From positions 58,477,563-58,541,562 of the forward strand of contig CANTUZ010000002.1 in assembly GCA_947846985.1 (NCBI GenBank): a stretch of DNA of 64,000 nt, written 5' to 3'. This DNA comes from Fratercula arctica (taxonomy: Eukaryota > Chordata > Aves > Charadriiformes > Alcidae). Below are positions 37,201 to 50,934 of this stretch, in pieces (the first letter of the stretch is position 1; each line of letters starts with the position of its first letter). The position numbers and the translations under genes were made by a program. The notes below the pieces were generated by a model. That model saw only the letters and a list, made by a program, of their open reading frames with translations. It did not search any database and had not been told where the DNA came from.

Positions 37201-38351
37201 CCCAAAGAACAAGCTCCTCGTCATTTGATTTCATGCATTACTTCCTTTCTCAGCCACTTCTGCAGAACTAGAGACCCAATTCATTTAAAAAAATGAGACC
37301 CAGCGCAAGAGCGTTAACTTCTCCAGACCTGCTTCCTTCCTGACCTCACTGCTTATTTGACTGTAAAAGAACTGATGCTGCAGTTTTCAAAGAGGCGAGA
37401 GAGGACCACAATTTCTATTCCCAGTCTGTGGGAGTGGGAAAGCGACTTCGGCATAAATACATGCAATTTGATACTTTAAACATATTCTAAACCAGCTCCT
37501 TTTTCTTTAAAACTAATTTCCTCTGAAGACAGAAATTTATCACCAATGACTCAAGCTTCCTCAAGGTTTTATCAATTTAAACTTCAATAATCTTCTTTCT
37601 TCATGTATTCATGCTACATTGCCTAGCCCTTGCTCACCCAGCGAGCGCTTGCTCATGCAAACTGATACTTTGGCTTTTCAGGTTTATTTGGGTGAGCAAG
37701 TGCTTTTTCATTATGCGTCTTTCCCAATCAATTAATTTGAGACGAGGGTCTTGTGGGAATTGCAGACAAGTCTGCAAATGGGTGAGTAGTTTAAAAATCT
37801 TGCCCATTTTCTATATGGTTGCAGCAGAAGGAAAACAAACGCCCGGGCCTCTCAGCAGTGGAACTACCGGAGACTCCTTTTCTACAAATGGTTTTGCTTT
37901 CGCCCTTTGTTGGCTGTCATCTACAACACCCTCTCGTGCCCTCCAACGCCAGCTGGATTAGAGGCTGCCGGTATGGAGATGTATGCGTGTTAATTGGCCA
38001 AGTGGGCTGATGGTGGTGACAGAACAGGTAGCTGCTGAGGCTGCAACCTCTCGTCTCTACCTACCGCCAGGTTTCACAAGGCTGGTGAGGTCCTTGCTCT
38101 TCCATGGAATTAGGTTAAAATTACTTAACAGAGACAGGGACCGATAGATGGAGTGACTGCGCGAATCTTGCTTCCAGGCTAAAACATCGGGAGCTGGCAA
38201 GAAGCTGTGATCGCCTGACTTGAAACAGTTGAAATGTGCCCTTGATGTCCTTGCTAGTGCCTCAGGAATAATGACAGGTTTAGAGAGTGCAACTCCATGA
38301 CCTTATTTGAATTAGAGCACAGTACAGTATGTCTGAACGCTCTCTCGAGGC

Positions 38352-38367
38352 TTTTTTTTTTTTTTTT
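38352..38367. repeat. Poly(T)16 tract
   Basis: Sixteen T in upstream flank; simple repeat. Confidence 0.9.
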
Positions 38368-41300
38368 AAGTTTAAAGAGACTATATCAGAACATCAGTGT
38401 GGTCCAAGGTTACCGAAGTTGTTATGGCTAATGGGAGAGGCATACGCGCTCCACGATCCTGATGTTTGTCATTCACAGATTGGCTCCTGACCTTTGTTTT
38501 TATCTCTGCATCTCACCCCTGAAGCTAACATAAAGTGCAACAGAAGCCAGACCTACTTGAACAAGCCCACACAGAAGTCAGAGGGCTTCCCTGCAGAGTC
38601 AGCTGCCGGCTCACACGGACTTCCCTCGGGAAAGGAAACCAAGGAGGTCGCATTTCATTTGCAGTTTCTCAAGAACCAGAAGATTGACCGTATGTGATCG
38701 CCAGGCTTACCTGAGTAGAAAGAAGATGGCAATGGGAAAATAAGAATTACAGTGAAAGAGTCTCAAAAACACATCATTCCCTTTCTGGGAGACCTGTGCA
38801 GCTTATGGGTGCAAAAAGGAAAAACATCTTTCCCAAAGGAGGTAAATGTCTCTGTATGATGTGAAAAATTCGATGCTGAAGTAGGAACCAGAGCTTCATA
38901 AGCTCGTATCTGAACCCAACCTTTTCTCTGTAAAATAGGAATAATAAGTAGCAATAATAGCTAAATAATTTTAAGAATAACAACTTAATAACTACGTGGT
39001 GCTTGACAGTCAGGGCAGGCTTTAGGAATGCTAAATACTCTTAAAATCTTGATCTTTCACCATGATTTCGTTTTGGTATATCCCAGAGGGTGTTTGCTGT
39101 TTGAGGGAGCAGCTGCACTCTCACTCCTTCAGCGAAGCTTCATCCCTGCAATAGAAAGATGGCAAAGCCGATGAGATGCAGCATTGGCATTGCTGCTCTC
39201 TTCACTCTTGATTACCGGTGTGGAGACAAGCGCTGTATAAATCAAGCCAGTCCAGTAAAGAGTTCTTACCACAGGCTGGTTAACCACTACATTAATGTGA
39301 ACATCTGACACTTCATTTTCTAGGAGGGATTAAAACCAGGGTAAAAGTTGGGGGGAAGCCCTTTGTATGCATGGGGCGGGTGTGGGGAACAGAGGCTTTG
39401 AGGAGCAAACTTCATGGTTTTGACTGGTGTAGATGCTTCAACCCTCCTCTTTAGTCCATGATGTGGAGCCCACTTACGCTTACTTGCCCAGTGTGAAAGA
39501 GGGCAATGAACTTGGATGGCTTTTGCTGCATAGTGGTTGTGTATGTGCCTATAGGCAGGTCCAAAGCAGACAAATAATTCACTGCCGTTGGTAATCAGAA
39601 TGGAATGATGTATTTGCTTTCATGCCATTAAAAAAAAAAATAATCCAGACAGTCCGAGCATTTTTAATAGCAGCATTTCTCTAGGAAAGGCATTTGTTTA
39701 CTTCAATGCCTGCCTGTAAAATTTGTCAGAACGACAGTCTGGGAAATAGAAAGCCTCGTCGTATTCACAGAACAAGTATAACAAGTCCTGCAAGTTCTCT
39801 TCCAATGTTTCACCAATATGCCTCTACTCAAAGATGGCAGATTAGACTTCATAGTCAGCACAGCACCGATCTTTTCCTTAAGAATTAAACACTTCAGTGT
39901 CTTCACAAAGCTGGGTCTAACACAGATGCCTACCTCCCACCCAAAGAGCAATGGTGTTGCTACAGGCACAAGTTTTGTCAGGGACAGGGCCAGGACATTG
40001 GGAAACTTGTGCTGCCGACACTTGCCCAAGAAGAGCAGAGGTCACCGGCTGCCTCCTGCAGGCCCCACAGCCCACACTCAACAACAGCACTATTTTACCA
40101 AAGCTTCACTTTTCCACCTCAGTGCCCAGCTTTGCTGTGGAGCTCATCACCGCAGGATGTTGTGATGAACATGAGCAATTAATCAAAAAGTTGAAGTTCA
40201 TTGAGGGGTCTTAAATACGGGGGGCAAAAGTGCAATCGCTCTCAGGAAAGGCCTAACACCGCGGCAGCCATTGGGATCGGGTGGGATGGGGAAGGAGAGG
40301 TACCATGGGTGCATTGATTTTTGTTTGCCACAGTACGACTGCTCTCCTGTTGCACTGAATTAATACTGGTGAGCAAAAGTGGAAGTCCTTAGGCACTGTT
40401 CCCCAGCTCTTCAGGTGTTTGTGTACACAGAACAGCTCTTCTTCCTCTGGGGAGGGAACGGCCCTCATCCGCCACCACTGGAGCTAGCTTTGAACAGCGG
40501 AGAGGGATTTTCCCCAGTGTCAGCTCAGGAGCTGCTCTCTCCCTGAGCTCATGGAGTGGGACACACACTCTGTCCAGCTACAGAAAATACTTGTGGAGTG
40601 ACGGGGGTCTAGGGACTGCCAGATCTCTGGGATATCCATTAGAGGTGGGCGATAATTTGGGTTGAGTTCCCCTGATTTGGCTCCGATACCGGGCTGCCGC
40701 CTACACATTTCTGGCTGGCTGTGTAAATCACTCCCACATGACACAAACCTACCCAGGAACTGTATGTGTGGGATCGTATGGACCCAGAGGTACAGGATAG
40801 GAAGAGACAATATTTGTCCCTAATCTTATGGCGAAAGGCTCTAAAGCCTGATCCCATGTTACGTAATGCTTCATTTCACTAGGAGCTTCCCTGATCTCCA
40901 AGGCATTATTCATGGAGGAGGGACCTACTCACCATGAGCAAAGGCTTTGGAATCTGGCCTTTAATGTAGAGCACTATCATAGCAATACTGAATACGTAAA
41001 TCTCTGCTCCATACAATGTATGCTTGATATTAGGAAAACAATGCATAACAAACACCAAAATAAGGAAAGTCGTAACGAGCTTGCCCAAGTTAACACAGCC
41101 CTGTTGATTTACATGGCTATAGGACAAGCTCTTGACCTTATTTTCCAACAAATTGCAGGAACAAGATGCTGACAAGTTATTTAAGGAATGTGCTCCTCTA
41201 AGAGCTTATTGAACCTGTCCATATGTCCATCCACGTGCAGAGGCATTGCAGTTTGAACAGCACTAAGAGATGAGACTAGCCTCCACAGGCACACATACGG

Positions 41301-44300
41301 CTTCCACAGGTCCTAGCAGAGTCTTACAAAAGACAAGGATACTCAGGACCATTAACACTCACTGTCCGACCTTCCTTCATCCCAAGGAGCAGATTCCCCA
41401 AAATAACTTACCACGACAGAGAAAGAAAGGTGAAGGCATTTTATCTGGGAAGACTTTTGGCCACGTATTCTTTCCCATAGAAAAGCAGAGCATATAGCAA
41501 GACAAAAAGCTCATTTTTTGCTCTGCGCTGTTGAGTATACGCAGTGGTCCAACCTGTCTGCTGGTACTGCTACAAAAGAAGAGATCAAACTCATCAGATT
41601 ATAGCCCCATGAATTATGTTTGCACCTGATTCTGGGGGGAGAAGGCAAAGAGGGAAGGAGAAGGAATGGAGTTTGTTTCAAGCTTGTCTGCCCTCTTCAC
41701 ATAAAAAAAAAGAAAGAGTGGGGAAACAAATCATCTTTCTTAATTATTTTTGCTGTAACAGAACTGTGTTCAATGACTACACAGCCTAAAGGTAGGTAAG
41801 CATTGAAATTAACTCATGTAATATATCACAAAAATACACTTAGGTTCTTTGACTATTTTAATTTCATATATTGCTCGCAGTTCGTAATCTACAGTGAGAA
41901 TGTCATTAAGAGAGTTAAGAAACAAATAAAAAAAATGTTATTTTAGTGAGCAAGTTCTGCAGTCTACATCATATTAGCTCACTAACTCCACTTGAAATGA
42001 AACAACATCCAGTCTGAATATCTGCTCAGTTCCTGTCCTACGCAGAGATGTCAACAAGAGGGCACAAGCTGATTTTTTATGATGTGAATCAAGTCTGGTA
42101 GAAACTATTACTTCTTAAGTTTCAGCAGTGCGTTGGCCCGATAGAGGATATAAAATAAAGACTATCCCTGCCCTAAGGGGTTTGCAGTCTAAAAAAAGAC
42201 CAAAGGAAAGTATTTGTGTCTTGCAAAGTGATTTATTTGGTTGGTTCTCTGAGTTTATAGTCTGCTTTGGAGGTGGGCACATTTGTCATGTAAATTTTAG
42301 CTTTCTGAGAGAAGTGCAGAACAGGCTACAATGACAATGCATGCTGTTTCAGTTTTTCCAGAAATTGCATTTTGTTAAAAAAACCAAACAACCCACCAAG
42401 AAAATATTCTTTCCAGTCTGTTCAGGCATTTTGAAGTTGAAATGCTTTAATTTATTGGTTAAGAATAATTTTTATTTCTAGACTTCCTTTAAGATGGTCC
42501 TAAAGGAAGCATCTTATGGACAAAATGTGTCACTCCCAGAAGTGATGCTTTCTATATTTTCGTTCTGTTGCAAAGTTCTGGGGAAAAACCTATTCTGAAG
42601 AAAAATTCAAAATCTGAAAGTTGCCAAACAACTTGCTCTTCAGTAAGCTCTGCCATACTAACCTAACCTTTCAAGAAAGGGTGATTACTGTAAACAAACC
42701 TGCAGCAAAGCAGAGGGCTGGACTAATTGTCAGATCATGTTGTCTGCAGGACTCTGATTTAGCATTCCAGGTTGTAATTGGGTCCATGACCACCTGCTTT
42801 GGTCACTGGAAATGAATGCAGCTGGACTTGGCAGGTCACTCTGTCAAATATTTGCTAAAGGATGCACGCGAATGCTCTTGTTAGCTGTTATTTGCCGTTC
42901 AGCCTTTAGTCAATGTAAATTGTTGCTGAAGTCTTGTTGTCAGTAGTAGCAGTAGTGGCAAAGTTCCTTAGGTAAGAAAATACAATTTCACCTCTCCGTT
43001 GCCACAGGGCTTTCTGAACACAGCAGCGTGAATGCGTGTTAGACAATCTACAATTCATAATGCTTCCAAAGGCACAAAAAGTATCGTGGCTTAGTGGGGA
43101 CCGCAGGCACAAAGTCAGAAACTCAGTGTCCCAGCCACGTCTCTGCCAGTGACCTGCTCTGTATCCTTCAGCGAAGGGCATAACCTCTGACCCTGTGCCT
43201 CACTTTCCTTTAGATAATGCTATCTACCCTCACTTTATAAAAATATTTTAAAATATACACGTAAGATAGGTTGGATCATTACAGGGCAAACACACAAACA
43301 AATATATACACACCCAGACAAGCCGTAGTGATATATAAAATGCAGGCACTCCCATGCACAGAAATGTATGGATGACCTTAGGCTAATGACTGAAGTCTGG
43401 GTGGTACTGCCGGTATTCGCAGAGCACACACTCGAATAGCTGTGCAGGTCTGTGCAGGCAGCCAGCGAGTCCTTTCGCACAACGTTGGCTAGAGTGGATG
43501 GTCCCGGGCACGCTGAGCCCTTTGGGGTAGCTGGCAGCTGCCGGGATGCTGCTGGGTGTATGGCGATGCTAGCTCCTCTCTAGCATCACAGGGGAGGGCT
43601 TATAGACACAGCAGAGAAAAAGGGAAAACATTTCCCACTTTCTAGAGAGCTGGGATTTTTGTTTACTTATTTATCATAGCTGCTACCTCCTATAAAGCCC
43701 TTACAATTAGCAGGAGCCTTGCTAGACTAAATGCAGCGCAGCTGGTGGCCAGGTTCCACAAGTGTGTCTTGTTCGACGCTTTCCACAGCAGCGCACCGCC
43801 TGACTTCTTCCACGTAGTTTTAAATCGCTATGTTTGGAAACACAGAAATGAGAAGCCTTGGGAGGAGAAAGGAAACAAAAGGAAAACCGGTCGTGGAGAA
43901 TATTGATTTCCCCGATTTTAAGTGCAATTTTAGAAGCATTCTGAATATAGTGCTTCCAGATGGGCCCACACTTCATAATTTTCGCACTTCCAGAGTCCTC
44001 CCACAGGATATCAGGTTATTGGTGTTATTTTATCAGAAACAAATCTCACAGGCGTATCATACGCTGAGTACGTGGCACTGCAGCTAGCTGTGCTGAGAGC
44101 TTTACCCAAGCAGTAACCCCTTCACTGTCTGACAGACACCTCACAGCTTCAAGTCTTACAGCAGCTCATGTGTGGTACACAGCTGAGTCTTGTTTCATCT
44201 ATTGCTGGCTAGATCACCTATAAACTTGTGAAGTTAAACTGTTCTTCTTTACAAGAAAGAGTTCTGGTTATACGCCTGCTCTCTATGAACTGAGCCCTTC

Positions 44301-45661
44301 CTCCAAACTTCACGCAGGGTTCCTGTCCGATCTCATGCAGGTTGTTTCACATTGTCCTTGCCAAGCCAGTTAGCATGGACTGAACAGCACTGGTCAAATT
44401 ACCACACCTGCAGTGTTCTGGTTAGAGTCATAAGCCAAATGCTACTCCATCCCAGAAGGAAGAGGCTTCCGATACTTTGCTCCCCTTAGCCTGCCTGGTC
44501 CGCACTTTTTGCCCAGATACGAGTTCAGTCACACAGGAACAGAAACAGTATTGTGTAACTTTGGACCTTATCCTACCTCACAAGCAGGGATCAAGTTCAG
44601 AAGTCATTCGGAAGATGTTTATAGCAGTTCTGTAAAATAAAAACAAAACTAAAAGCACCCAAACAATGATTGATGCCTGAACTTGAGCACCTCAACATGC
44701 TTTTGGCTATTCCATAACCAGACAAATCAGTCTAATTTCTCATTGTGTGCATTCAAACAGGAAGCTACCCTGCAAGCTACCAGGTTGCATTTGACCCTGA
44801 ATAAAACTGCTGCTTTATCAGGTAATGCAATCCTAAGCAGACTTACAGAAGACTTGAAAATTATTTCATATGCAGGCAAATAACTTTATTACTGTCTGAC
44901 TTGCTTTATTGCTTTGTCTTTCAACACGTTAGGCATTATGGGATCTTCCTAGGTTTCTCCTCCAGCAGCACCTCCCTCCCTGCTACTACTAACCCTTCAG
45001 GCACTGATTCTAGTTTGGTGACTGCTAGTTACTAAAAATAAAAGGTCCTTTTAACCTGGTTTCTGAGAAGAAACAGTCTCGTTAAGATACTGGAAAGTGC
45101 CCTCAGAGAAACGGAAGTGTTCTGTAATGAAAAAGACTTCCACTGAACTTCTCATCCTCTTCAAACACCAAAGACTAGAATAATTAAAAAGATTTAACTC
45201 TTACAGGATTTCTACATATTTCTGTAATGAAATAGAAATTTATAGGACATTAGGTTCCATTAGTTCATCTGTTCTTGGAACTAGTCCTTTTCCTATACTC
45301 GACATAGCAATGAATTTTACAGATTTGTCAGAATTTCTCAACAAATGTTTGTAATAGTTGAGAAATACTTCATTTCCAAAAATTCTTTGAAGCAAAGCCT
45401 CCTCTGCATTTCTTGATGTTTGGCACTCCGTACTTGTCCAGTGTGACTCAGCGCGGGAACGTGGTTTCTGTTCCCTGAATGGATGACTCAATCTGTACAT
45501 ACAAGAACGGTGCCTGAAGAGAGCACATCATGTTGCACATAGGAAAAGATAAGGAAAGGAGAATCCTCTAAGAACTAACGCTGCTTCAGAAATATTAAAC
45601 GTGCTCTGGAAATATTGTTGACTTTTTCTATACAGGAGTATAAACTGTCTGTTATTTTAAG

Positions 45662-45676
45662 AAAAAAAAAAAAAAA
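45662..45676. repeat. Poly(A)15 tract
   Basis: Fifteen A in upstream flank; simple repeat. Confidence 0.85.
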
Positions 45677-48600
45677 GTAGTGATCAAATTCACCAACAGT
45701 TCTTATACTTACACCTTCTTGACACAAAATAATTTCCTGGTTTATTTAGAAATGCATTTAATTAATGGATTAGTATTTGCATCTGGAGAAATAAAGCTCC
45801 CCTTAAACATTCCTGTGCATAAATGTGGTAACTAGTTGAGTTGCTTAAGGCACTATATGAAGAAATCGGATGGCAAACTTGGTACAAAGAACGCAAGTAG
45901 ACAACCCACACACACTAACTCACGAGAAGTCAAATGAGATGGACTTAGAAAACATGCTTGCCAAAACCAAAGCAAACTTTCCCAAATGATACCAGATCCA
46001 TTACTAAGCCCACGAACTCCAAGAGATGGGATGACTGCAGGAGGACACAGGCATCTGCAGCAGGCAGGCCCTCTGCATACAGAGGCTTTCCCCGCTATAC
46101 ATCTCGATAGAGAACTCAGGTCAGTCTTAAAACAGCTCACACGAGGGTTACTGCCTTTATAAAACACACACAAGAAAGCTTTACCATTCCCCAGTCTCTC
46201 ACTCCAGGAGGAATAGACGGTTACGGAAGCACGGCCTTAAGTCTGTAGAAACGCTTGACCAACATCTGCTGTATTTTAATACTTCAGCAATAAGGGTTTA
46301 TAGATGCTGGAAACACACACAAAAAGGATTAAAGCTATCAGTTTTCAGCCCAATGTGACTATTATTAGGACTTTTGCGTTTTACTCTGTTCACTGCCTAG
46401 GTTGTTATAACCTCCTAGGTATCAGCTAGAGACACGGGAAAAAGCAATCAGAAGGAGGAAGCAAACAAAAGCTGGGCTGCTTTTGTAGCCAGAGCCTGTC
46501 TCTTAGGCAAAACATGCAGTAGCTTGCAGTACACCTTGACCACAACACTCGGTCACTCCAGGTAGAAGAGTCCAGTGGCTAAAGGCGGCGGCTAGCAGGG
46601 AAAACATATGTGCAACTGAGCACCAGCCACCCCACATTCCCGCTGCAGGCAAAACATCGTGGCCCACGTTTGCCAAAGTGTATAGGTGCCATTGGGTTAG
46701 AGGCCTAATTGCCTATATGAAGTTGGCCTCTTGCCTTCCCAGAGCAAAACGTACCCATCCATAAAGCCCGTCATTAATTCTTACCTCACAAGAGTTTTGT
46801 GGAATTTTAGGGATGTTACTTGAGACCTTTATCTGAAAAGTGCTCTCAGTGAATTGTTATAGTTCATTACCAGGCTTGAGTTTTTCAATAGCAAAAAAGC
46901 AGCCTTGGTCACTTGATTAAAAGTTGATTGCATACCAGCACAGACCAACAATTTGCTTGCCAGAAGCCAAGCCATATGAATTAGCAATAAAGAATGCTTA
47001 TGGCTCTTGTGCAGGAACTGCCAATAGCCCTGCTTGCCCTATTGAGGAAATTTAGTCCTTACGTGGCTTCTTGATGAAAAGGTTGTGGTGAGGCAGACAC
47101 ATCTGTTGAGTGTTGGTGGCCTTGCCCTGAACTGCACAGCTTCGGGAGGACAGAGATAGTTGCCTACCGTGGCATCTTCTGGAAGTGCAGGTTGAGAAAG
47201 GATAGCAGACAAATGAGGTGCTCAGTTATTTTGGAGCCTGAACCAGAGCCCATGAGACTCAAGAGAGTCATTCTTCTCAATGGCAGGATTTGAAACCTGC
47301 AGAAGCACCTGCCAGCTGTACGTGTATTCAAAAAACTTCACTCAAACAGTACAAACTTCCATGTTCAGTCCAAAAATGCAATTCAAAGGACATAAGTGAC
47401 TCTCAGAGGGTGCAAATCACATTTTGATTTCAGATGGTCTGTTTGCTGAGTCTGTAGCATATGAAAACAGAATTATCCTGATCAGATTTTTGCAGGTTGG
47501 CTATGCTGAGTGCCCTTTAAGGTGTTTTGACCTCTAGAGCATCTGCTAACTATCACCTTCTTGGTTGCACATACTCTGATTGCTTTCAATGCTTCGTTAT
47601 GTTATGTTTCTTGCAACCTTGAAGTTTTTCAGAGATTTTCAGCACTCCAGGGCCCAGAAACTCTTCTGTGAGGGCATTCTTATGATGCTCTCATCTGATA
47701 AGGGAATGAATTGATTTTTATCTTGCTGTCTGACATCCTTCTGTGAAGCCCGTCTGATTTGAAAGTCTGTGGCTTGCAATACCAGATACAGACTTCTCTG
47801 TACGGATACAGGGAGAAGCGGGAGGAGGGAAAGGGAGTGTGGTCCCTCATTCCTGGGACCTGAGGATACTCCTGGTCATCTTCCACACAGAGGCTTCTTC
47901 ACCTCCTGCGTAAAGTTCAACTTAGTTGTAGGACAACTACTAGGACAAGTTGTAGATGTCCCTGTGCCATTCCTTTCACTGCTTCTCTGTGAAGGCTGCA
48001 TTTAGAGGAAGCTGAGAGCAGGGCATGCCGAGAAAGGTTCCCTGAGAAACATCGCTGGATCATTGCTCAGTTCCAGCACTCCCAAGCAGGGAGTCAGATT
48101 GCCATGCACAGTTCAAAGCAGTTTTTATACAAGAACAATGGCAATCTGTGGCCAGTTAGCCTTTAAAACTTTTCTCCCACAATATATTAAAACTCCTTCT
48201 TCTATTAGCAAATATTTTGTACAATTATTTGTACTAAATTTATCTTTGAGAGATGCAGCTCTCTTTTCTGTTAGGCATTTGTCTACTTGCTGCATTAGAG
48301 AATGTCACCAGAATAAACGTTGCTTATAAGCCTGTGGAGTTTATGATATGGTTGGGAGCTGGGAAAAAATGCTTTGCCTGTGCCTTGCCAACTCTGTGGT
48401 ATCACAAAGCTGAAGACAGACATCAGAACATTAACTGAGAGAATGCAAAACAGACTTGACAATATTTTGCACTTACCAGACATTTAGTCAAGTTTGAAGA
48501 GGTAAATATATTCATAGCTGCTTTCAGAAATGTCTGCAATGAACTCAGTTGTGCACAAGTCTTAGTGGTTTCAATACGCAAACTTAAAAGACAGGAAATA

Positions 48601-49110
48601 GCCCCATATATATCTCTCAGAACTAAACGCTGCCATCCTTGCTCTTACGAATTATTATATGCCTACCAAATATTGTACAAGTCAAGATGAATTTAAGTAC
48701 CTGATTCTTGCCTTCTGCAATTTAACCTCAGTAGTTTACAATTACACCGGACAGGATTGCAGTTTCAATTGACACCTGACCTAATTGCTACACCATCAGA
48801 GTCTATTGAAGGCTGGGGAGCAACTCACCCCAAAATAGCCTTGGCATAAGGCAAAACTTGAGCACTGGGAATAGCATCTTGCCCTAATCTAACATCCACA
48901 CAACAGCTCTGGAGCAGTGGGAAATTCTGTAACCACATCGTGACCACTATGACAGTGTATAGGTTAGAGAAGCAGCCACAGCAGCTTGTTCCAGGACTGG
49001 AACAAGGACCAGAGCTAAACATAACCTATAATCATCCATAAGGGGATGCTTAAGACAAATCATCTTGGCCATGGTTAGATGGTTGTGTTCTGGACATTTG
49101 AAATGGATTC

Positions 49111-49178
49111 CTTTTCTTTCAAAAGAAAGAAAAGTCCATCACTGTTGATGGACTACTGTCCACTGTAGCCAGGACAGT
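49111..49178. repeat. Cluster of three consecutive perfect inverted repeats
   Basis: Three hairpin-capable palindromes lie end to end in 68 bases. Arms CTTTTCTTTC / GAAAGAAAAG (10 bp, 4-base loop) are at 49111-49134. Arms GTCCATC / GATGGAC (7 bp, 6-base loop) are at 49134-49153. Arms ACTGTCC / GGACAGT (7 bp, 10-base loop) are at 49155-49178. No known element or RNA family was recognised. Confidence 0.85.
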
Positions 49179-50934
49179 TCTCCACTAGGTAGGTTTAAAA
49201 ATGTAATTCCACCACAAATCTTGAATATGTTGTTCTTTATTTCTGCAAAGAGAATAAAAGTGATTCTACTCACTTTAAGTAACATAACTTAAATTATACC
49301 CACTGCTCAGTACACCTATACGTGTATATTGTATTACAAGCACACCCATGCTTCAAAAATATGGTAGTCACTTGTGTATATTTTCAAAGTGGGTTTCTTT
49401 TCTCCTGCTGATAATGTTCTCTCTCTGTATGCATGTGTGTGTTCAGATATCACTGAACTACTGGTTGTCTAAATGAACTTAACTGACTGTCTTGCCATTG
49501 GAGGAAGATCCCGTTTTTCATACAATCCTACTACATCTCATGCTACTTGTAGCTTAGTTTCCTAAGGCAATGAGGTTAACATAATCACACACTGTGTGTG
49601 TATGTTTATGTGTATGCATAACTTGAGTCCGCCTCCTCCCAGTAAACTCTGATCCTGTTGGCCAACCAGTTCAATTTAACAAAGACATGGCAGCCTCAGA
49701 CACTTTAAGTTCCTCCAGCTAGGCAAATAGGCAAGCAGATAGTGAGGAGAAAAGCCCCATGAACTCTCCCAGTGAGAAGGATACAGCATGGATGCCCTGG
49801 CTGAGTGCACAGTCAAATGTCCTGAACTCTCTAGTCTTGGGGAAACAAATGGACTTTGCATTTAATTAGAGAGTAGAGAACACCACTGCAAGACAAAACC
49901 ATAGGCAACAAAACTACATCACCTCCACAGCTCTTGGATGAGTTGAGTATCACCTAGATATGGGTTAAGGTTTAGATTGCCTCTTGAGACATGACCACTG
50001 CCATGTTGCTTGCTCAGGGGGCACCTAACCCATGTTTTTACATCATTAAAGCCCACTGAATGTTCAAGGAAAATTCCTTGCAGAGCAACTCGCCCCAAAA
50101 TAACCTGTATTAATGAAGATGTGGTGCCCTTCTGTAGGCTCAAGGGCCACCATGCTTTGCAAATCAACCTCTGATGGTACTTGCCCTTTTCTTTCCTCTT
50201 TAAGGTGCTCAGTAATTTGCTACCTATACAATGACAGACAATTACAACACATTCCAAGCTGCGGTTGTGGATTCAGTGGTGGGGGAGGAGAGAGAAAAGC
50301 TCATCAACCTCTGTCTGCTTTAGCTGCTGATGGCTACTATTAGCTTAGGTCTACCAATAGCTCTCATAAGATACTCAACTCCTTTTACCCGGCTTTGTCC
50401 TGCAGTCCAGGACATTGTCAACATTATCAAGGCTACAGAGGCCCTATGTGTAAACAGGTGTGTTGAAATGCCATTTTTCCAATTCCCTAATCAGTAAGCA
50501 ATGGTGTACTTGCTCTTGTGCTATTGAGCTGCTCCACCCATGGTCAGAGGCCACGTTGGCCTGTCAGCAGCACAGCCAGCCCATCTGCAGGCAGCCAAAG
50601 CTCAGGAAAAAAAACACACAAGAAATCTTGACAACACATCAAGGAACATCACTTCCTCATACCCAACTGGCTGTGAATTGCTCTGTCTTTCTAAAATGAT
50701 GAGTCGAGTTAGATCAGCAAATGTGGCCTTCCATACACTGTTAATTTTCCTCAGGAAAATGCCGTGTTCTTATAACAGCACTGCCTCCATACAGCCAGTA
50801 GGAAGTGTCCTGGGCTTTGCAAATCATAGAGTATCTCAAGCCGAAAGGGAACCCAAAGTATTGAGTGCAATTTCCTGGTCCTCACAGGACTACCTAAAAC
50901 TAAACCATATGACTAAGAGTGTTGTCCAGATTGC

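Larger units (their letters stand above)
29421..50825. other. EGFR upstream flank, no gene recognised
   Basis: About 21 kb between the CpG island and the first CR1. All open frames are short (under about 125 codons), lack recognisable domains and have no GC-rich promoter. I saw no tRNA, snRNA or rRNA gene and no interspersed repeat. Contents are unique AT-rich sequence with scattered homopolymers, two small duplications near 33 kb and an inverted-repeat cluster near 49.1 kb. Distal enhancers or an lncRNA could be present but cannot be called here. Confidence 0.7.
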
